Assembly (NCBI RefSeq): GCF_002979535.1
Contig: NZ_PCPB01000003.1
Coordinates: forward strand, 1 to 64,000
DNA from: Brevundimonas sp. MYb52
GTDB lineage: Bacteria; Pseudomonadota; Alphaproteobacteria; Caulobacterales; Caulobacteraceae
Reading direction: 5' to 3'
DNA: 64,000 nucleotides
Below, piece after piece: positions 17,004 through 26,035 of this stretch. The first letter of the stretch is position 1. Each line of letters starts with the position of its first letter. A model generated the notes under the pieces. That model saw nothing but the letters and a program-made list of their open reading frames with translations, had not been told where the DNA came from and did not search any database. The translations under genes were made by a program, and so were the position numbers.

Positions 17004-17636
17004 ATGGCCGCCCCTATCGCGAGCGTCGTCTCGCAAGACCCGACCCAGCCTGCGCCGACCGTCGCCGTCCAGAACGGTGAGATCGCGCCCGTGGCCGCCC
17101 CTGAGGCGACCCATCAGGCCGAAGTCGCCCACGGCGACGCCCATGGCTCCGGCGGTCTGCCGCAGCTGGAGATGCAGCACTGGGCCGGTCAGATCATCTG
17201 GCTGCTGCTGATCTTCGTCGTTCTCTACATTCTGCTGTCGAAGGTCTTCCTGCCTCGCCTACGCGCCGTTCGTGACGAACGCGCCGGGACGATCGCCGGC
17301 GCCGTCGACGCCGCCCGTCAGGTTCAGGCCGAAGCCGCCACGCAAGCCGACGCCGCCAAGGCCGAGGTCAGCAAGGCCCGCGCCGACGCCCGCGCCACCG
17401 CCGCCGCCGCCAAGGCTCGCGTGACCGAAGAGGCCAACGCTCGTCAGGCCGCCGAGGAAGCCGTGGTCAACGCTCGCATCGCCGAGGCCGAAGCCGCCAT
17501 CGGCCAGACCCGCGACGCGGCCATGGCCAATGTCTCGACCATCGCCTCCGACACCGCCCGCGCCATGGTCGAGCGTCTGACCGGCAAGGCCGCCACGGCC
17601 GCCGAGGCCGACGCCGCCGTCAAGGGAGCCGCCTGA
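17004..17636 (+). CDS. atpG: ATP synthase F0 subunit b'
   Basis: The 210-aa b' peripheral-stalk subunit of photosynthetic-type and alphaproteobacterial F0. A Pro/Ala-rich N-terminal extension (1-50) precedes one membrane helix (about 56-76, [20 protein letters not shown]). A long, highly charged Ala-rich coiled coil follows (about 85-200). It pairs with b, encoded 1 nt downstream. In this class the name atpG or atpF2 is used for b', not for the gamma subunit. Confidence 0.9.
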   Translation: MAAPIASVVSQDPTQPAPTVAVQNGEIAPVAAPEATHQAEVAHGDAHGSGGLPQLEMQHWAGQIIWLLLIFVVLYILLSKVFLPRLRAVRDERAGTIAGAVDAARQVQAEAATQADAAKAEVSKARADARATAAAAKARVTEEANARQAAEEAVVNARIAEAEAAIGQTRDAAMANVSTIASDTARAMVERLTGKAATAAEADAAVKGAA

Positions 17637-17637
17637 T

Positions 17638-18153
17638 ATGCCCGCCTTCTTTAACGCCGCCTTCTGGAACCTCTCGAACCCCGAGTTCTGGGTCGCCGTC
17701 GGTCTGGTGATCTTCCTGGGCATCCTGGTTCTGGCCAAGGTGCCGGGCGCCATGGCCAAGGCCCTCGATGACCAGGGCGCCAAGATCCAGTCGGAACTGG
17801 ACGAGGCCGCCCGCCTGCGCGCCGAAGCCGAAGCCATGCTGGCCCAGATCCGTCAGGAAAAGGCAGAAGCCGAAGCTCAGGCCGCAGACATGTTGGCCGC
17901 GGCTGAAGCCGACGCCCGCCGTCTGGAAGCCGAAGCCAAGGCCAAGCTGGAAGAAAGCCTGGCCCGCCGCCAGGCCCTGGCCGAGCGTCGCATCGCTCAG
18001 GCCGAGGCCCAGGCCACGACCGAGGTCAAGGCTGTCGCCGCCGACCTGGCCGCCAAGGCTGCTCAGGACATCCTGACCGCCCGCCTGGCTGCCGCCAAGT
18101 CGGACCCGCTGATCGACGCCGCCATCGCCCAGATTGGCGACAAGCTGAACTGA
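17638..18153 (+). CDS. atpF: ATP synthase F0 subunit b
   Basis: A 171-aa peripheral-stalk subunit: N-terminal [21 protein letters not shown] membrane helix (about 14-35), then a continuous coiled coil rich in Ala, Glu, Gln and Arg that reaches F1. It is the last gene of the operon and is followed by an intrinsic terminator. The F1 genes (atpHAGDC) are not in this window, as is usual for alphaproteobacteria, where F0 and F1 operons are separate. Confidence 0.94.
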   Translation: MPAFFNAAFWNLSNPEFWVAVGLVIFLGILVLAKVPGAMAKALDDQGAKIQSELDEAARLRAEAEAMLAQIRQEKAEAEAQAADMLAAAEADARRLEAEAKAKLEESLARRQALAERRIAQAEAQATTEVKAVAADLAAKAAQDILTARLAAAKSDPLIDAAIAQIGDKLN

Positions 18154-18180
18154 TCGCGGTCATAGCGACAAGCACATCAG

Positions 18181-18206
18181 GCCCCGCCGGCGACGGCGGG
18201 GCCTTT
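18181..18206 (+). terminator. Intrinsic terminator of the F0 operon
   Basis: A perfect GCCCCGCC / GGCGGGGC stem with a 6-nt loop (18181-18202) followed by CTTTTG, 28 nt after the atpF stop. Confidence 0.85.
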
Positions 18207-18231
18207 TGCATTGTGAGGTGGTGCGCCCTGG

Positions 18232-18702
18232 TTAGTGGGCGGGCGCGCCGTGGATGAAGCCGGCGGCGCGTTTCTCGCGGGCCAGCAGGCGGGCGAAGAC
18301 ATTGCCCATCACCCCGCCGAAGACCATGTGGGTGATCAGCATCCAGGCGAAGGTGCCGAACCCAGCGCTGCCCGAGAAGGTGCGAGGGTCGCCCATCATC
18401 GCGATGATCAGCATCATCGCCACCCAGGCCGCCACCGCGAACAGAATGCCCTTGGTTTCAGGCGTATTGGTCGGCAGGCGGGGGTAGGTGAGGGCGAAGA
18501 TCGGCCCCATGACCAGAGACCCGATGACGAAGTGGATGGCCCAGCCCGCCGCCAGATTGTCGCCGAGCAGGAACATGCGAGCGACGACTTCGGGGAAGGG
18601 GTCGAAGACCTTGGCGAACAACAGGTTCGCCGCCTCGAGGATGGAAACCGCGACGGTCGCAATGAAGCCGGCGGCGATTCCCTGTTTTACGCGTGACATC
18701 AT
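18232..18702 (-). CDS. Small four-helix membrane protein, DUF6789-like
   Basis: A 156-aa membrane protein with about four hydrophobic helices (near residues 5-25, 45-70, 78-100 and 115-140) and a short basic C-terminus. The pattern (VKQGIAAGFIATVAVSILEA, HFVIGSLVMGPIFALTY, HMVFGGVMGNVFA) resembles DUF6789 proteins of unknown function. The ATG at 18702 (or 18699, since two ATGs are adjacent) is chosen because GGAGG lies 10 nt upstream and the longer frame upstream is not membrane-protein-like. It stands alone on the minus strand. Confidence 0.7.
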   Translation of the reverse strand: MMSRVKQGIAAGFIATVAVSILEAANLLFAKVFDPFPEVVARMFLLGDNLAAGWAIHFVIGSLVMGPIFALTYPRLPTNTPETKGILFAVAAWVAMMLIIAMMGDPRTFSGSAGFGTFAWMLITHMVFGGVMGNVFARLLAREKRAAGFIHGAPAH

Positions 18703-18821
18703 GAGAAAAGCGCCTCCCAACGCCATCTGCCTTTTGACTACGCAAGGGGAAGCATACGCCGTTCGGCGCAAACGCGATCGCACCGCCGTTCACGTTACCG
18801 TGTGCGGTGAAATGTCGCTTT

Positions 18822-19244
18822 CTATCGGAAGGCGCGGCGCAGCACGCGGCGGGCGCGCTTGCGGACCCGGATCAACTGGCGTGACGGGCGTTTGCGCAGG
18901 ACCACCTTTTCGGCGCGCAGGGCCTGCTGCCAGAAGACCGGGGCGATCTCAGGCTTCTTCCGCATCAGGCGGCGGAAGGGATAGACCCACTTGGGCCGGG
19001 CGTGCTGGGCGCGGATGAACTGCCGCTTGGCCCACCAGGAACTACGCAGCAGAAGCACCAGACCGAGGGCGATGACGGGAATGCCGCCAGGGCCGGGCAG
19101 GGGGGCGATCAGGATGCCCAGGCCGATGATCAGGAAGCCCAGGGCCATCATGCCCAGTCGCTTCGCACGACGCAGCAGTCCGGGCCTCGAGCGAGGTCGG
19201 CTGTCGGCGCGGAAGGGGATGAGGGCGAGGGTCACGGGCGTCAC
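18822..19244 (-). CDS. PGPGW-motif membrane protein
   Basis: A 140-aa protein with a basic N-terminus, two close membrane segments (about 30-48 and 52-68) and the loop APLPGPGGIPVIALGLVLL. This matches the PGPGW family of putative transmembrane proteins. The C-terminal half is extremely basic (many Arg/Lys) and probably cytoplasmic. No function is established. A later start at Met32 is possible. Confidence 0.7.
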   Translation of the reverse strand: MTPVTLALIPFRADSRPRSRPGLLRRAKRLGMMALGFLIIGLGILIAPLPGPGGIPVIALGLVLLLRSSWWAKRQFIRAQHARPKWVYPFRRLMRKKPEIAPVFWQQALRAEKVVLRKRPSRQLIRVRKRARRVLRRAFR

Positions 19245-19353
19245 GGTCGGGGGGGAGGAGCGACGGCCTTGGGAGGGGCTGTCAGCCTATCCTAGACACG
19301 GACGACAAGGCCGAACCGTGGCGCGCCCATGAAGCTTTCGTAAGTGAGGGCTG

Positions 19354-19390
19354 AAAAGCAAAACGCCGTGTCCCGAAGGCCACGGCGCTT
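19354..19390 (-). terminator. Intrinsic terminator of the gcv operon
   Basis: On the minus strand CGCCGTGGCC, a TTCG loop and GGGACACGGCG form a stem (19364-19388) followed by TTTTGCTTTT. It lies about 25 nt after the gcvPB stop. Confidence 0.8.
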
Positions 19391-19413
19391 CACATCAGGT
19401 CTGAGCTTCAGGC

Positions 19414-20994
19414 CTATTCGGCGGCGATGTTGGAGCCTTCCGGGGCCGACCAGCGCAGACGCGGCGAGCGCGCAGCGCGGGTCTCGTCCAGACGCCGCAG
19501 GGGCGCATGGAAGGGCGCGCCCTTGAAGCGGTCGACGTCGCCGGCTTTCGCCGCCTCGGCCAGCAGTCGCATGGCGTTGATGAAGCGATCCAGCTCGGCC
19601 TTGGACTCAGTCTCGGTCGGCTCGATCAGCATGGCCCCGTGGACGACCAGGGGGAAGTACATGGTCATCGGGTGGAAGCCCTCGTCGATCATCGCCTTGG
19701 CGAAATCGAGCGTGGTGATGTCCGTGCCCTTCAGCCATTCGTCGTCGAACAGGGCCTCGTGCATGCACGGGCCCTCGGGGAAGGCCGGGCTCATCAGGTC
19801 CTCGAGGCGGGCCTTGATGTAGTTGGCGTTGAGGACGGCGTCCTCCGCCACCTGACGCAGGCCGTCCGAGCCGTGCGACATCATGTAGGACAGGGCGCGC
19901 ACATACATGCCCATCTGGCCCTGGAAGGCGCACAGACGGCCAAAGGCCTGGGCCGCCTCGTCTTCTTCACGCTCGACCAGCTTGTAGCCGTCGCCGGTGT
20001 TCACAACCCAAGGGGCCGGAGCGAACGGAGCCAGAGCTTCGGACAGGACAACCGGACCCGCTCCCGGACCGCCGCCGCCGTGGGGCGTCGAGAAGGTCTT
20101 GTGCAGGTTGATGTGCATGGCGTCGACGCCCAGGTCGCCGGGGCGCACCCGGCCGACGATGGCGTTGAAGTTGGCGCCGTCGCAGTAGAAATAGGCGCCC
20201 GCCTCGTGCGTCAGGCGGCTGATCTCCAGGATGTCGCGCTCGAACAGGCCGCAGGTGTTGGGGTTGGTGACCATGATGGCCGCCACGTCCGGACCCAGCT
20301 TGGCGGCCAGGTCGGCCACGTCCACGCGACCGTCGTCGGTCTGGGCCACTTCCACGACCGAATAGCCGACGAAGGCGGCGGTGGCCGGGTTGGTGCCGTG
20401 GGCCGAGGTCGGGACCAGCACCTTGCGGCGCTGTTCATGCTCGCCCTTGGCTTCGTGGGCGGCGCGGATGGCCATCAGGCCGCACAGTTCGCCGTGGGCG
20501 CCGGCCTTGGGCGACAGGGCCACAGCGGGCATCCCCGTCAGGGTCTTCAGCCAGTGGGCCAGTTGGTCCATCAGCTCCAGCGCGCCCTGCACCGTCGATT
20601 GCGGCTGCAGCGGGTGGATGTCCGAGAAGCCCGGCAGACGCGCCATCTTCTCGTTCAGGCGCGGGTTGTGCTTCATCGTGCACGAGCCCAGCGGATAGAT
20701 GGCCAGGTCGATGGCGTGGTTCTTCTGGCTCAGGCGCACATAGTGGCGCATGGCCTCCGGCTCGGACAGGCCCGGCAGGCCGATCGGGTCCTTGCGGACC
20801 AGGTCGCCCAGGTCCGAACCGTCCGTGGCGGGCTTGGGCAGGTCAACGCCGGTCTTGTTCCAGCCGTCGCTTTCGAAGATCAGGCCTTCGTCCTGCAACA
20901 GGCCGCGCGCGCCCGTCAGGGTCGGGTGCTTGTAGTCGTTGTCCGGCGCAGCGTTCGGGGTGGTCGGGCGGCCGACAGTGTTCATGGTGCTCAT
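19414..20994 (-). CDS. gcvPB: Glycine dehydrogenase (decarboxylating) subunit 2
   Basis: The 526-aa PLP-binding half of the split P-protein. It decarboxylates glycine and passes the aminomethyl group to lipoyl-GcvH. The PLP lysine is K299 in NLHKTFSTPHGGGGPG. IYPLGSCTMKHNPRLNE (99-115) and NTCGLFERDILEI (246-258) are further family motifs. The gene lies 14 nt after gcvPA and is the last of the operon, before a terminator. The split form is typical of Caulobacter relatives, unlike the single 950-aa chain of E. coli. Confidence 0.96.
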   Translation of the reverse strand: MSTMNTVGRPTTPNAAPDNDYKHPTLTGARGLLQDEGLIFESDGWNKTGVDLPKPATDGSDLGDLVRKDPIGLPGLSEPEAMRHYVRLSQKNHAIDLAIYPLGSCTMKHNPRLNEKMARLPGFSDIHPLQPQSTVQGALELMDQLAHWLKTLTGMPAVALSPKAGAHGELCGLMAIRAAHEAKGEHEQRRKVLVPTSAHGTNPATAAFVGYSVVEVAQTDDGRVDVADLAAKLGPDVAAIMVTNPNTCGLFERDILEISRLTHEAGAYFYCDGANFNAIVGRVRPGDLGVDAMHINLHKTFSTPHGGGGPGAGPVVLSEALAPFAPAPWVVNTGDGYKLVEREEDEAAQAFGRLCAFQGQMGMYVRALSYMMSHGSDGLRQVAEDAVLNANYIKARLEDLMSPAFPEGPCMHEALFDDEWLKGTDITTLDFAKAMIDEGFHPMTMYFPLVVHGAMLIEPTETESKAELDRFINAMRLLAEAAKAGDVDRFKGAPFHAPLRRLDETRAARSPRLRWSAPEGSNIAAE

Positions 20995-21008
20995 GGTTCT
21001 ATCTCCGC

Positions 21009-22355
21009 TCAGGCCGCCAGGACCTTGGCGAGCGAGGCCGCCAGGATCTTGATGTCGGCGTCCAGGGTGGTCTCGGTCGCGGCGACCAGCAGGACGTTGT
21101 CCAGGCCCGCTTCCGGGGCCAGACGGCTGTAGGGGACGCCGGCCAGGATGTGGTGGTCGGCCAGGGTCTGCACCACCTCAGCGGCGTTCTTGGGCAGCTT
21201 GACCGCGAACTCGTTGAAGAAGCGCGGCGTCAGGATCTCGACGCCGGGAATGGCGGCCAGGGCGTCGCGCGTGGCCAGGGCCTTCTCGTGGTTGAGCAGG
21301 GCCATCTGACGCAGGCCCGTCTCGCCCAGCAGGCTCATGTGGATGGTGAAGGCCAGGCAGCACAGGCCCGAGTTGGTGCAGATGTTCGACGTGGCCTTGT
21401 CGCGGCGGATGTGTTGCTCGCGTGTGGACAGGGTCAGGACGAAGCCGCGGCGGCCGTCGGCGTCGACGGTTTCACCGCAGTAGCGGCCGGGCGTCTGGCG
21501 CAGCAGCTTCTCGCGGGTGGCGAACAGACCGATGTAGGGGCCGCCGAAGTTCAGGGCGTTGCCGATCGACTGGCCTTCGGCCGCGACGATGTCGGCGCCC
21601 ATTTCGCCGGGCGACTTGAGCAGACCCATCGACACGGCTTCGGTGACGACGACGATCAGCAGGGCGCCGGCGGCGTGGGCGGCCTCGGCGATCTTGGTCA
21701 CGTCGGTGGCGGTGCCGAAGACGTTGGGGGTCTGGACGACGACGCAGGCCGTGTCCTTGTCGATGGCGGCGATGACGGCGTCTTCAGCATCAACCGCGGC
21801 GGTCAGGGCCTGGGTCTCGACGCCGACGGCGTGAACCACGGTCTCGGTCGCCTTGACGTAGTGGGGATGCACGCCGCCCGAGATGACGGCCTTGTTGCGG
21901 CGGGTCACGCGGGTGGCCATCAGCACGCCCTCGGCCATGGCGGTCGAGCCGTCATAGAGGGAGGCGTTGGCGACTTCCATGCCGGTCAGGTTCGCGACCT
22001 GGGTCTGGAACTCATACAGATACTGCAGGGTGCCCTGGGCGATTTCCGGCTGATAGGGGGTGTAGCTGGTCAGGAACTCCGACCGCTGGATCACGTGATC
22101 GACCGTGGCCGGGACGTGGTGCTTGTAGGCGCCGGCGCCGCAGAAGAAGGGCACGGTTCCGGCCGTGGCGTTCTTGCCGGCCATGGCCGAGAGGGCGCGT
22201 TCGACCTCCAACTCGCCTGCCACGCGGGGCAGGTCGACAAAGCCGTCGCGGCGCGCGGCCTGCGGCACGTCGACAAACAGGTCGTCGATGGATTTGGCGC
22301 CGATAGCGGCCAGCATGGCCTCACGGTCGTCGGGCGTCAGGGGGAGGTAGCGCAT
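21009..22355 (-). CDS. gcvPA: Glycine dehydrogenase (decarboxylating) subunit 1
   Basis: The 448-aa N-terminal half of the split P-protein, partner of GcvPB. It begins [19 protein letters not shown], a canonical start. [27 protein letters not shown] and [19 protein letters not shown] are strongly conserved family blocks. It is separated from gcvH upstream by 157 nt that hold a palindromic repeat element, whereas the other genes of the operon are 12-14 nt apart. Confidence 0.96.
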   Translation of the reverse strand: MRYLPLTPDDREAMLAAIGAKSIDDLFVDVPQAARRDGFVDLPRVAGELEVERALSAMAGKNATAGTVPFFCGAGAYKHHVPATVDHVIQRSEFLTSYTPYQPEIAQGTLQYLYEFQTQVANLTGMEVANASLYDGSTAMAEGVLMATRVTRRNKAVISGGVHPHYVKATETVVHAVGVETQALTAAVDAEDAVIAAIDKDTACVVVQTPNVFGTATDVTKIAEAAHAAGALLIVVVTEAVSMGLLKSPGEMGADIVAAEGQSIGNALNFGGPYIGLFATREKLLRQTPGRYCGETVDADGRRGFVLTLSTREQHIRRDKATSNICTNSGLCCLAFTIHMSLLGETGLRQMALLNHEKALATRDALAAIPGVEILTPRFFNEFAVKLPKNAAEVVQTLADHHILAGVPYSRLAPEAGLDNVLLVAATETTLDADIKILAASLAKVLAA

Positions 22356-22367
22356 CTTTGACTCCTA

Positions 22368-22508
22368 GCCCTTCCCCTCGAGGGGGAAGGGTTGGGATGG
22401 GGTGTTGGCAGGCGGTCGCCGAAGAAACTCGGGAGGCGCCGATCGGAGTTCAGATGGGAAGGGGGGATGCCTCCACCCCTCCCAACCCTCCCCCTCGAGG
22501 GGAGGGCT
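22368..22508. repeat. REP-like inverted repeat inside the gcv operon
   Basis: The left arm (about 22370-22403, CCCTTCCCCTCGAGGGGG then AAGGGTTGGGATGGGG) and the right arm (about 22473-22507, CCACCCCTCCCAACCCTC then CCCCTCGAGGGGAGGG) are imperfect complements. Each contains a CCCCTCGAGGGG palindrome. About 70 nt separate them. It lies between gcvH and gcvPA and may affect mRNA stability or relative expression of the two. Confidence 0.75.
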
Positions 22509-22512
22509 TCTT

Positions 22513-22878
22513 TTAAAGCGTGGTCAGGTAGGCGTCGTAGGCGGCCTGATCCATCAGGGCGTCGACCGCCGAGGCGTCGGCGACCTTGATCTTGGCGAAC
22601 CAGCCTGCGCCTTCAGGGTCGGCGTTGACGGTTTCCGGGGCCGCGGCCAGGGCGGCGTTGCCCTCGACCACTTCGCCGGCGACGGGCGCATAGACGTCCG
22701 AGGCGGCCTTGACCGATTCCACGACGGCGAAGCTGTCGCCGACCGAGACGGTCTTGCCGGCTTCCGGCGTCTCGACGAACACCACGTCGCCCAGGGCGTC
22801 AGCAGCGTGCTTGGAAATGCCGACCGTGGCGACGTCGCCTTCGAGGCGAACCCACTCGTGATCTTTGGTGAAGCGCAT
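22513..22878 (-). CDS. gcvH: Glycine cleavage system H protein
   Basis: The 121-aa lipoyl carrier shuttling the aminomethyl intermediate between P-, T- and L-proteins. The lipoylated residue is K57 in VESVKAAS. N-terminal [19 protein letters not shown] and central [13 protein letters not shown] are standard. It follows gcvT after 12 nt. No L-protein gene (lpd) is in the window, as usual, since it is shared with other dehydrogenase complexes. Confidence 0.97.
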   Translation of the reverse strand: MRFTKDHEWVRLEGDVATVGISKHAADALGDVVFVETPEAGKTVSVGDSFAVVESVKAASDVYAPVAGEVVEGNAALAAAPETVNADPEGAGWFAKIKVADASAVDALMDQAAYDAYLTTL

Positions 22879-22890
22879 GTGTCTGATCTC

Positions 22891-24006
22891 TCAGGCTTTA
22901 GGTTTGCGATAATAGCGGGTGGCCACGAAGGGGGTGGCGACGACTTCGGCGGCGGCGGGCTTGCCGCGCACGATGACTTTCAGGTCCGTTCCCAGGGCGG
23001 CGAAGGCCGGCGGGACGTAGCCCATGGCGATGTTGTGGCCCAGGGTCGGCGAGGGGCCGCCCGAGGTGATCTTGCCGATGACGTTTCCGTCCATGTCGGC
23101 GATCTCGGCGCCTTCACGGGCCGGGGCGCCTTCCTTGACGTTCAGGCCGATGCGGACGCGCGAGGGGCCGTCGGCCAGTTCCTTGAGGATGCGCTCGGCG
23201 CCGTTGAAGTCGGCGGCCTCCTTGCGCGACTTGGACAGGGCGAAGGTCAGCGCGGCCTCGACCGGGCTGGTGGTGGCGTCAACGTCGTGGCCGTGCAGCG
23301 GCAGACCGGCTTCGAGGCGAAGCGAGTCGCGGGCGCCCAGGCCGATCGGCTTCACGCGGGCGTCGGACAGCAGCAGGTTCCAGACGCGCTCGGCGTCGGC
23401 GTTCGGCACCGAAATCTCATAGCCGTCTTCGCCGGTGTAGCCCGAGCGCGAGACGAAGCAGTCGACGCCGAACAGCATCAGGCGCGCCGAATCCATGAAG
23501 CCCATCTCGCCCAGAGCGGGTTCGTGCTTGGCCATGACCTCGGCGGCTTCCGGCCCCTGGATGGCCAGCAGGGCGCGGTCGTCCAGCACCGTCAACTTGG
23601 CGTCGCCGGCCAGGTTGGCGTTGAGGAAGGCGAAGTCGGCGTCCTTGTTGCCGGCGTTGACCACGACATAGAGGCCGTCATGGTCGGGCTTGCCCGCCAT
23701 CAGGTCGTCCATGATGCCGCCCTCAAGGTTCAGCAGCAGGGAATACTTCTGCTTGCCGTCCTTTAGGATCTGATAATCGCCCGGCACGAAGCGCTGGAAC
23801 TGCGCAATCGCATCGTCGCCGGTGATGCGGGCCTGGCCCATGTGCGAGACGTCGAACAGACCGGCGTGTTCGCGGGTCCAGCGGTGCTCGGCCAGCACGC
23901 CTTCGTACTGGACCGGCATGTCATAGCCGCCGAAGCCGACCATGCGGGCGCCCAGCGCGCGATGCGCGGCGTTGAGGGGGGTGGTCTTCAAGGCCTGGTC
24001 GCTCAT
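22891..24006 (-). CDS. gcvT: Aminomethyltransferase (glycine cleavage T protein)
   Basis: The 371-aa T-protein that releases ammonia and transfers the methylene group to tetrahydrofolate. Seen: LGARMVGFGGYDMPVQYEGV near the N-terminus, LFDVSHMGQARITG, the folate-binding SRSGYTGEDGYEISVP and GLGARDSLRLEAGLPLHGHD. It is the first gene of the gcv operon. GGAGG lies 7 nt upstream of the ATG, and this ribosome site sits 18-50 nt beyond the riboswitch, so it is a likely target of ligand control. Confidence 0.96.
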   Translation of the reverse strand: MSDQALKTTPLNAAHRALGARMVGFGGYDMPVQYEGVLAEHRWTREHAGLFDVSHMGQARITGDDAIAQFQRFVPGDYQILKDGKQKYSLLLNLEGGIMDDLMAGKPDHDGLYVVVNAGNKDADFAFLNANLAGDAKLTVLDDRALLAIQGPEAAEVMAKHEPALGEMGFMDSARLMLFGVDCFVSRSGYTGEDGYEISVPNADAERVWNLLLSDARVKPIGLGARDSLRLEAGLPLHGHDVDATTSPVEAALTFALSKSRKEAADFNGAERILKELADGPSRVRIGLNVKEGAPAREGAEIADMDGNVIGKITSGGPSPTLGHNIAMGYVPPAFAALGTDLKVIVRGKPAAAEVVATPFVATRYYRKPKA

Positions 24007-24059
24007 CGAGCATCCTCCGGTCGCGGGTTGCGGCGATAGCTTCGCCGTCGTCGCGCCCC

Positions 24060-24243
24060 CGCTGTCCTGAAGCCTGAGAGATTCCGACCGTCGCCCAGAA
24101 GACGAACAGCCTTGCTCCGTCGGCGCGCCATAAGGCGACTTTCCAGCGTCCGTGCGCTTTCGCGGTCCTTTTGCCTGAGCGTTTCCGGGGCGGTTGCGCC
24201 TTCGGCCCCGACAGCCGTTACACGACCGCCGATCTCTCCCGCG
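24060..24243 (-). ncRNA. Tandem glycine riboswitch upstream of gcvT
   Basis: On the minus strand two glycine aptamers follow one another. Aptamer 1 (24243-24161) has GGGAGAGA, GCCGAAGGCGCAACC and CTCAGGCAAAAGGACCGCG, with P1 formed by CGCGG/CCGCG. Aptamer 2 (24148-24060) has CGCTGGAAAG, GCCGACGGAGCAAGG and CTCTCAGGCTTCAGGACAGCG, with P1 formed by CGCTG/CAGCG. The linker is about 12 nt. Glycine binding normally turns gcv expression on. The expression platform holds a hairpin (24031-24047) next to the gcvT ribosome site, with no U-run, which suggests control of translation rather than termination. Confidence 0.93.
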
Positions 24244-24254
24244 AGAGCGTGCGA

Positions 24255-24284
24255 CCTAAGGCCCCGACTCCGGGCCGAAGTCAA
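24255..24284 (-). promoter_or_regulatory. Probable promoter of the gcv riboswitch transcript
   Basis: On the minus strand TTGACT (24284-24279) and CTTAGG (24260-24255) lie 18 nt apart, just upstream of the first aptamer. The rest of the 357-nt gap between gcvT and fbp is the riboswitch plus about 80 nt in which I see only the fbp ribosome site. Confidence 0.45.
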
Positions 24285-24363
24285 GCGGGACCGGGCTTGC
24301 CGTGTACGATCCGACAGGCCATGAGGGGCGCGAACTGCTCTCGTGACAGGATTGAAGGCCGCC

Positions 24364-25332
24364 ATGACCGCCCGCACCGACCTCGCCGCCCACCTGGCTT
24401 CCCTCGATCTGCCGCAGGGCCTGACCCAGACCCTGACGGCCGCCGCCGCCGCCTGCGTCGAGATCCGCAAGATCGTCTCGGGCGGGGCCCTGGTCGGCGC
24501 CCTGGGCGCATCGGGCGTCGTCAACGTGCAGGACGAGGAGCAGAAGAAGCTCGACGTCATCTCCAACGACGTCCTGACCGACATGCTGCTGGCCTGTCCG
24601 TCCGTGGCGGGCGTGGCGTCCGAGGAAATGGACACGGTCCAGCCGGCGACTAATCCGGCGGGTGAATACCTGGTCCTGTTCGACCCGCTGGACGGTTCGT
24701 CCAACATCGACATCAACGCCCCCGTCGGCACCATCGTCTCGGTGCTGAAGGCGCCCTCGGCGACCCCGACCGAGGCCGACTTCCTGCAATCCGGCCGTCA
24801 TCAGGTCGCGGCCCTCTATGCCGTCTATGGCGGCCAGACCATGCTGGTGCTGACCACGGGCCGGGGCGTGGCGGGCTTCACCCTGTCGCACGACGGCCAG
24901 TGGCTGATGACGCACGAGAAGATCACGGTCCCGGCGGACACCAAGGAGTTCGCCATCAACATGTCGAACCAGCGCCACTGGGCCGAGAGCGTCCAGCGCT
25001 ACATCGACGGCTGCCTGCAGGGCGCCGACGGTCCGCGCGGCAAGAATTTCAACATGCGCTGGGTCGCCGCCATGGTGGCCGACGTGCACCGCATCCTGAT
25101 GCGCGGCGGCGTCTTCCTCTACCCGTGGGACAAGCGCGAGCCGAACAAGCCGGGCAAGCTGCGCCTGATGTATGAAGGCAACCCCATGGCCTTCCTGATT
25201 GAACAGGCGGGCGGCAAGGCGACGACGGACGGGACGCAGGCCATTCTGGACGTGACCCCGACCGAACTGCACCAGCGCATCCCGGTGGCGCTCGGCTCGG
25301 CCAATGAGGTCGATCAGATCGCGGCGGCCTGA
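24364..25332 (+). CDS. fbp: Fructose-1,6-bisphosphatase class I
   Basis: A 322-aa gluconeogenic phosphatase producing fructose 6-phosphate. The metal-binding motif is DPLDGSS at 107-113, with upstream DVISND and ASEEMD supplying further ligands. [20 protein letters not shown] and [10 protein letters not shown] are conserved in class I. The ATG at 24364 is preferred over the in-frame GTG at 24343 because GAAGG lies 7 nt upstream. pncA follows after 3 nt and is probably cotranscribed. Confidence 0.95.
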   Translation: MTARTDLAAHLASLDLPQGLTQTLTAAAAACVEIRKIVSGGALVGALGASGVVNVQDEEQKKLDVISNDVLTDMLLACPSVAGVASEEMDTVQPATNPAGEYLVLFDPLDGSSNIDINAPVGTIVSVLKAPSATPTEADFLQSGRHQVAALYAVYGGQTMLVLTTGRGVAGFTLSHDGQWLMTHEKITVPADTKEFAINMSNQRHWAESVQRYIDGCLQGADGPRGKNFNMRWVAAMVADVHRILMRGGVFLYPWDKREPNKPGKLRLMYEGNPMAFLIEQAGGKATTDGTQAILDVTPTELHQRIPVALGSANEVDQIAAA

Positions 25333-25335
25333 GCC

Positions 25336-25968
25336 ATGAAGCTGCGCTCCACCGACGCCCTTCTGGTCATCGACGCCCAGAACGACTTCTGCGAGGGCGG
25401 CGCTCTGGCGGTGCAGGGCGGGGCGGGGATCATGCCCCTGATCGCCCGGCTGGCCGGACGCTTCGACACGGTGATCGCCACCCAGGACTGGCACACGCCG
25501 GATCAGATCAGCTTCGCCTCGAATCACGACGGCGCGACGCCCTTCTCCGAGATCGAGGTCGCCTATGGCCCGCAGATGCTGTGGCCGGATCACTGCGTGC
25601 AGGGGACGACGGGGGCGGACTTTCACCCCGACGTGGCCCCCGCCGTGGTCAAGGCCCTGGCCGTGGTCCGCAAGGGCTACAACCCGGCGGTCGACAGCTA
25701 TTCCGCCTTCTATGAAAACGACCGCCGCACCGCGACGGGCCTAGCGGGCCTGCTGCGTGAACGCGGCGTGACCCGCCTCTTCCTGTGCGGTTTGGCCTAT
25801 GACTACTGCGTCCGCTTCACCGCCGAGGACGCCGTGCGCGAAGGCTTCGAGGCTGTCGTGATTGAGGATGCGAGTCGGGCCATCGCGCCGGACACGGCGG
25901 CTGCGGCGCGGGAGAGCTTTGCGACGCTGAGGGTGGCCGAGATCGAGGCTTCGTCGCTCCTCGTTTGA
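25336..25968 (+). CDS. pncA: Nicotinamidase/pyrazinamidase
   Basis: A 210-aa cysteine hydrolase converting nicotinamide to nicotinate for NAD salvage. The catalytic triad is visible: D13 (VIDAQNDF), K113 (VVRKGYNP) and C158 (GLAYDYCV). The metal site includes D51 and H53 in TQDWH. The active-site loop reads GLAYDYCV instead of the more common GLATDYCV, a conservative variant. It sits 3 nt after fbp. Confidence 0.94.
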   Translation: MKLRSTDALLVIDAQNDFCEGGALAVQGGAGIMPLIARLAGRFDTVIATQDWHTPDQISFASNHDGATPFSEIEVAYGPQMLWPDHCVQGTTGADFHPDVAPAVVKALAVVRKGYNPAVDSYSAFYENDRRTATGLAGLLRERGVTRLFLCGLAYDYCVRFTAEDAVREGFEAVVIEDASRAIAPDTAAAARESFATLRVAEIEASSLLV

Positions 25969-25976
25969 CCCTCCCT

Positions 25977-26028
25977 TCCGTCATCCTCCGGCAAGCCGCG
26001 GAGCGGCGCCGACCGGGGGATGACGGAA
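25977..26028. terminator. Dyad between convergent pncA and deaminase genes
   Basis: TTCCGTCATCCTCCGG and CCGGGGGATGACGGAA are complementary across a 20-nt GC-rich loop. The position between converging stops suggests a bidirectional terminator. There is only a weak T-run on either side, and the ATGACGG-type arm also resembles a REP-like palindrome. Confidence 0.5.
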
Positions 26029-26035
26029 AAGGGGA

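Noticed and set aside
25803..25994. Small minus-strand frame over the pncA end
   Set aside because: It lies entirely opposite pncA and the terminator dyad and has no features of its own.
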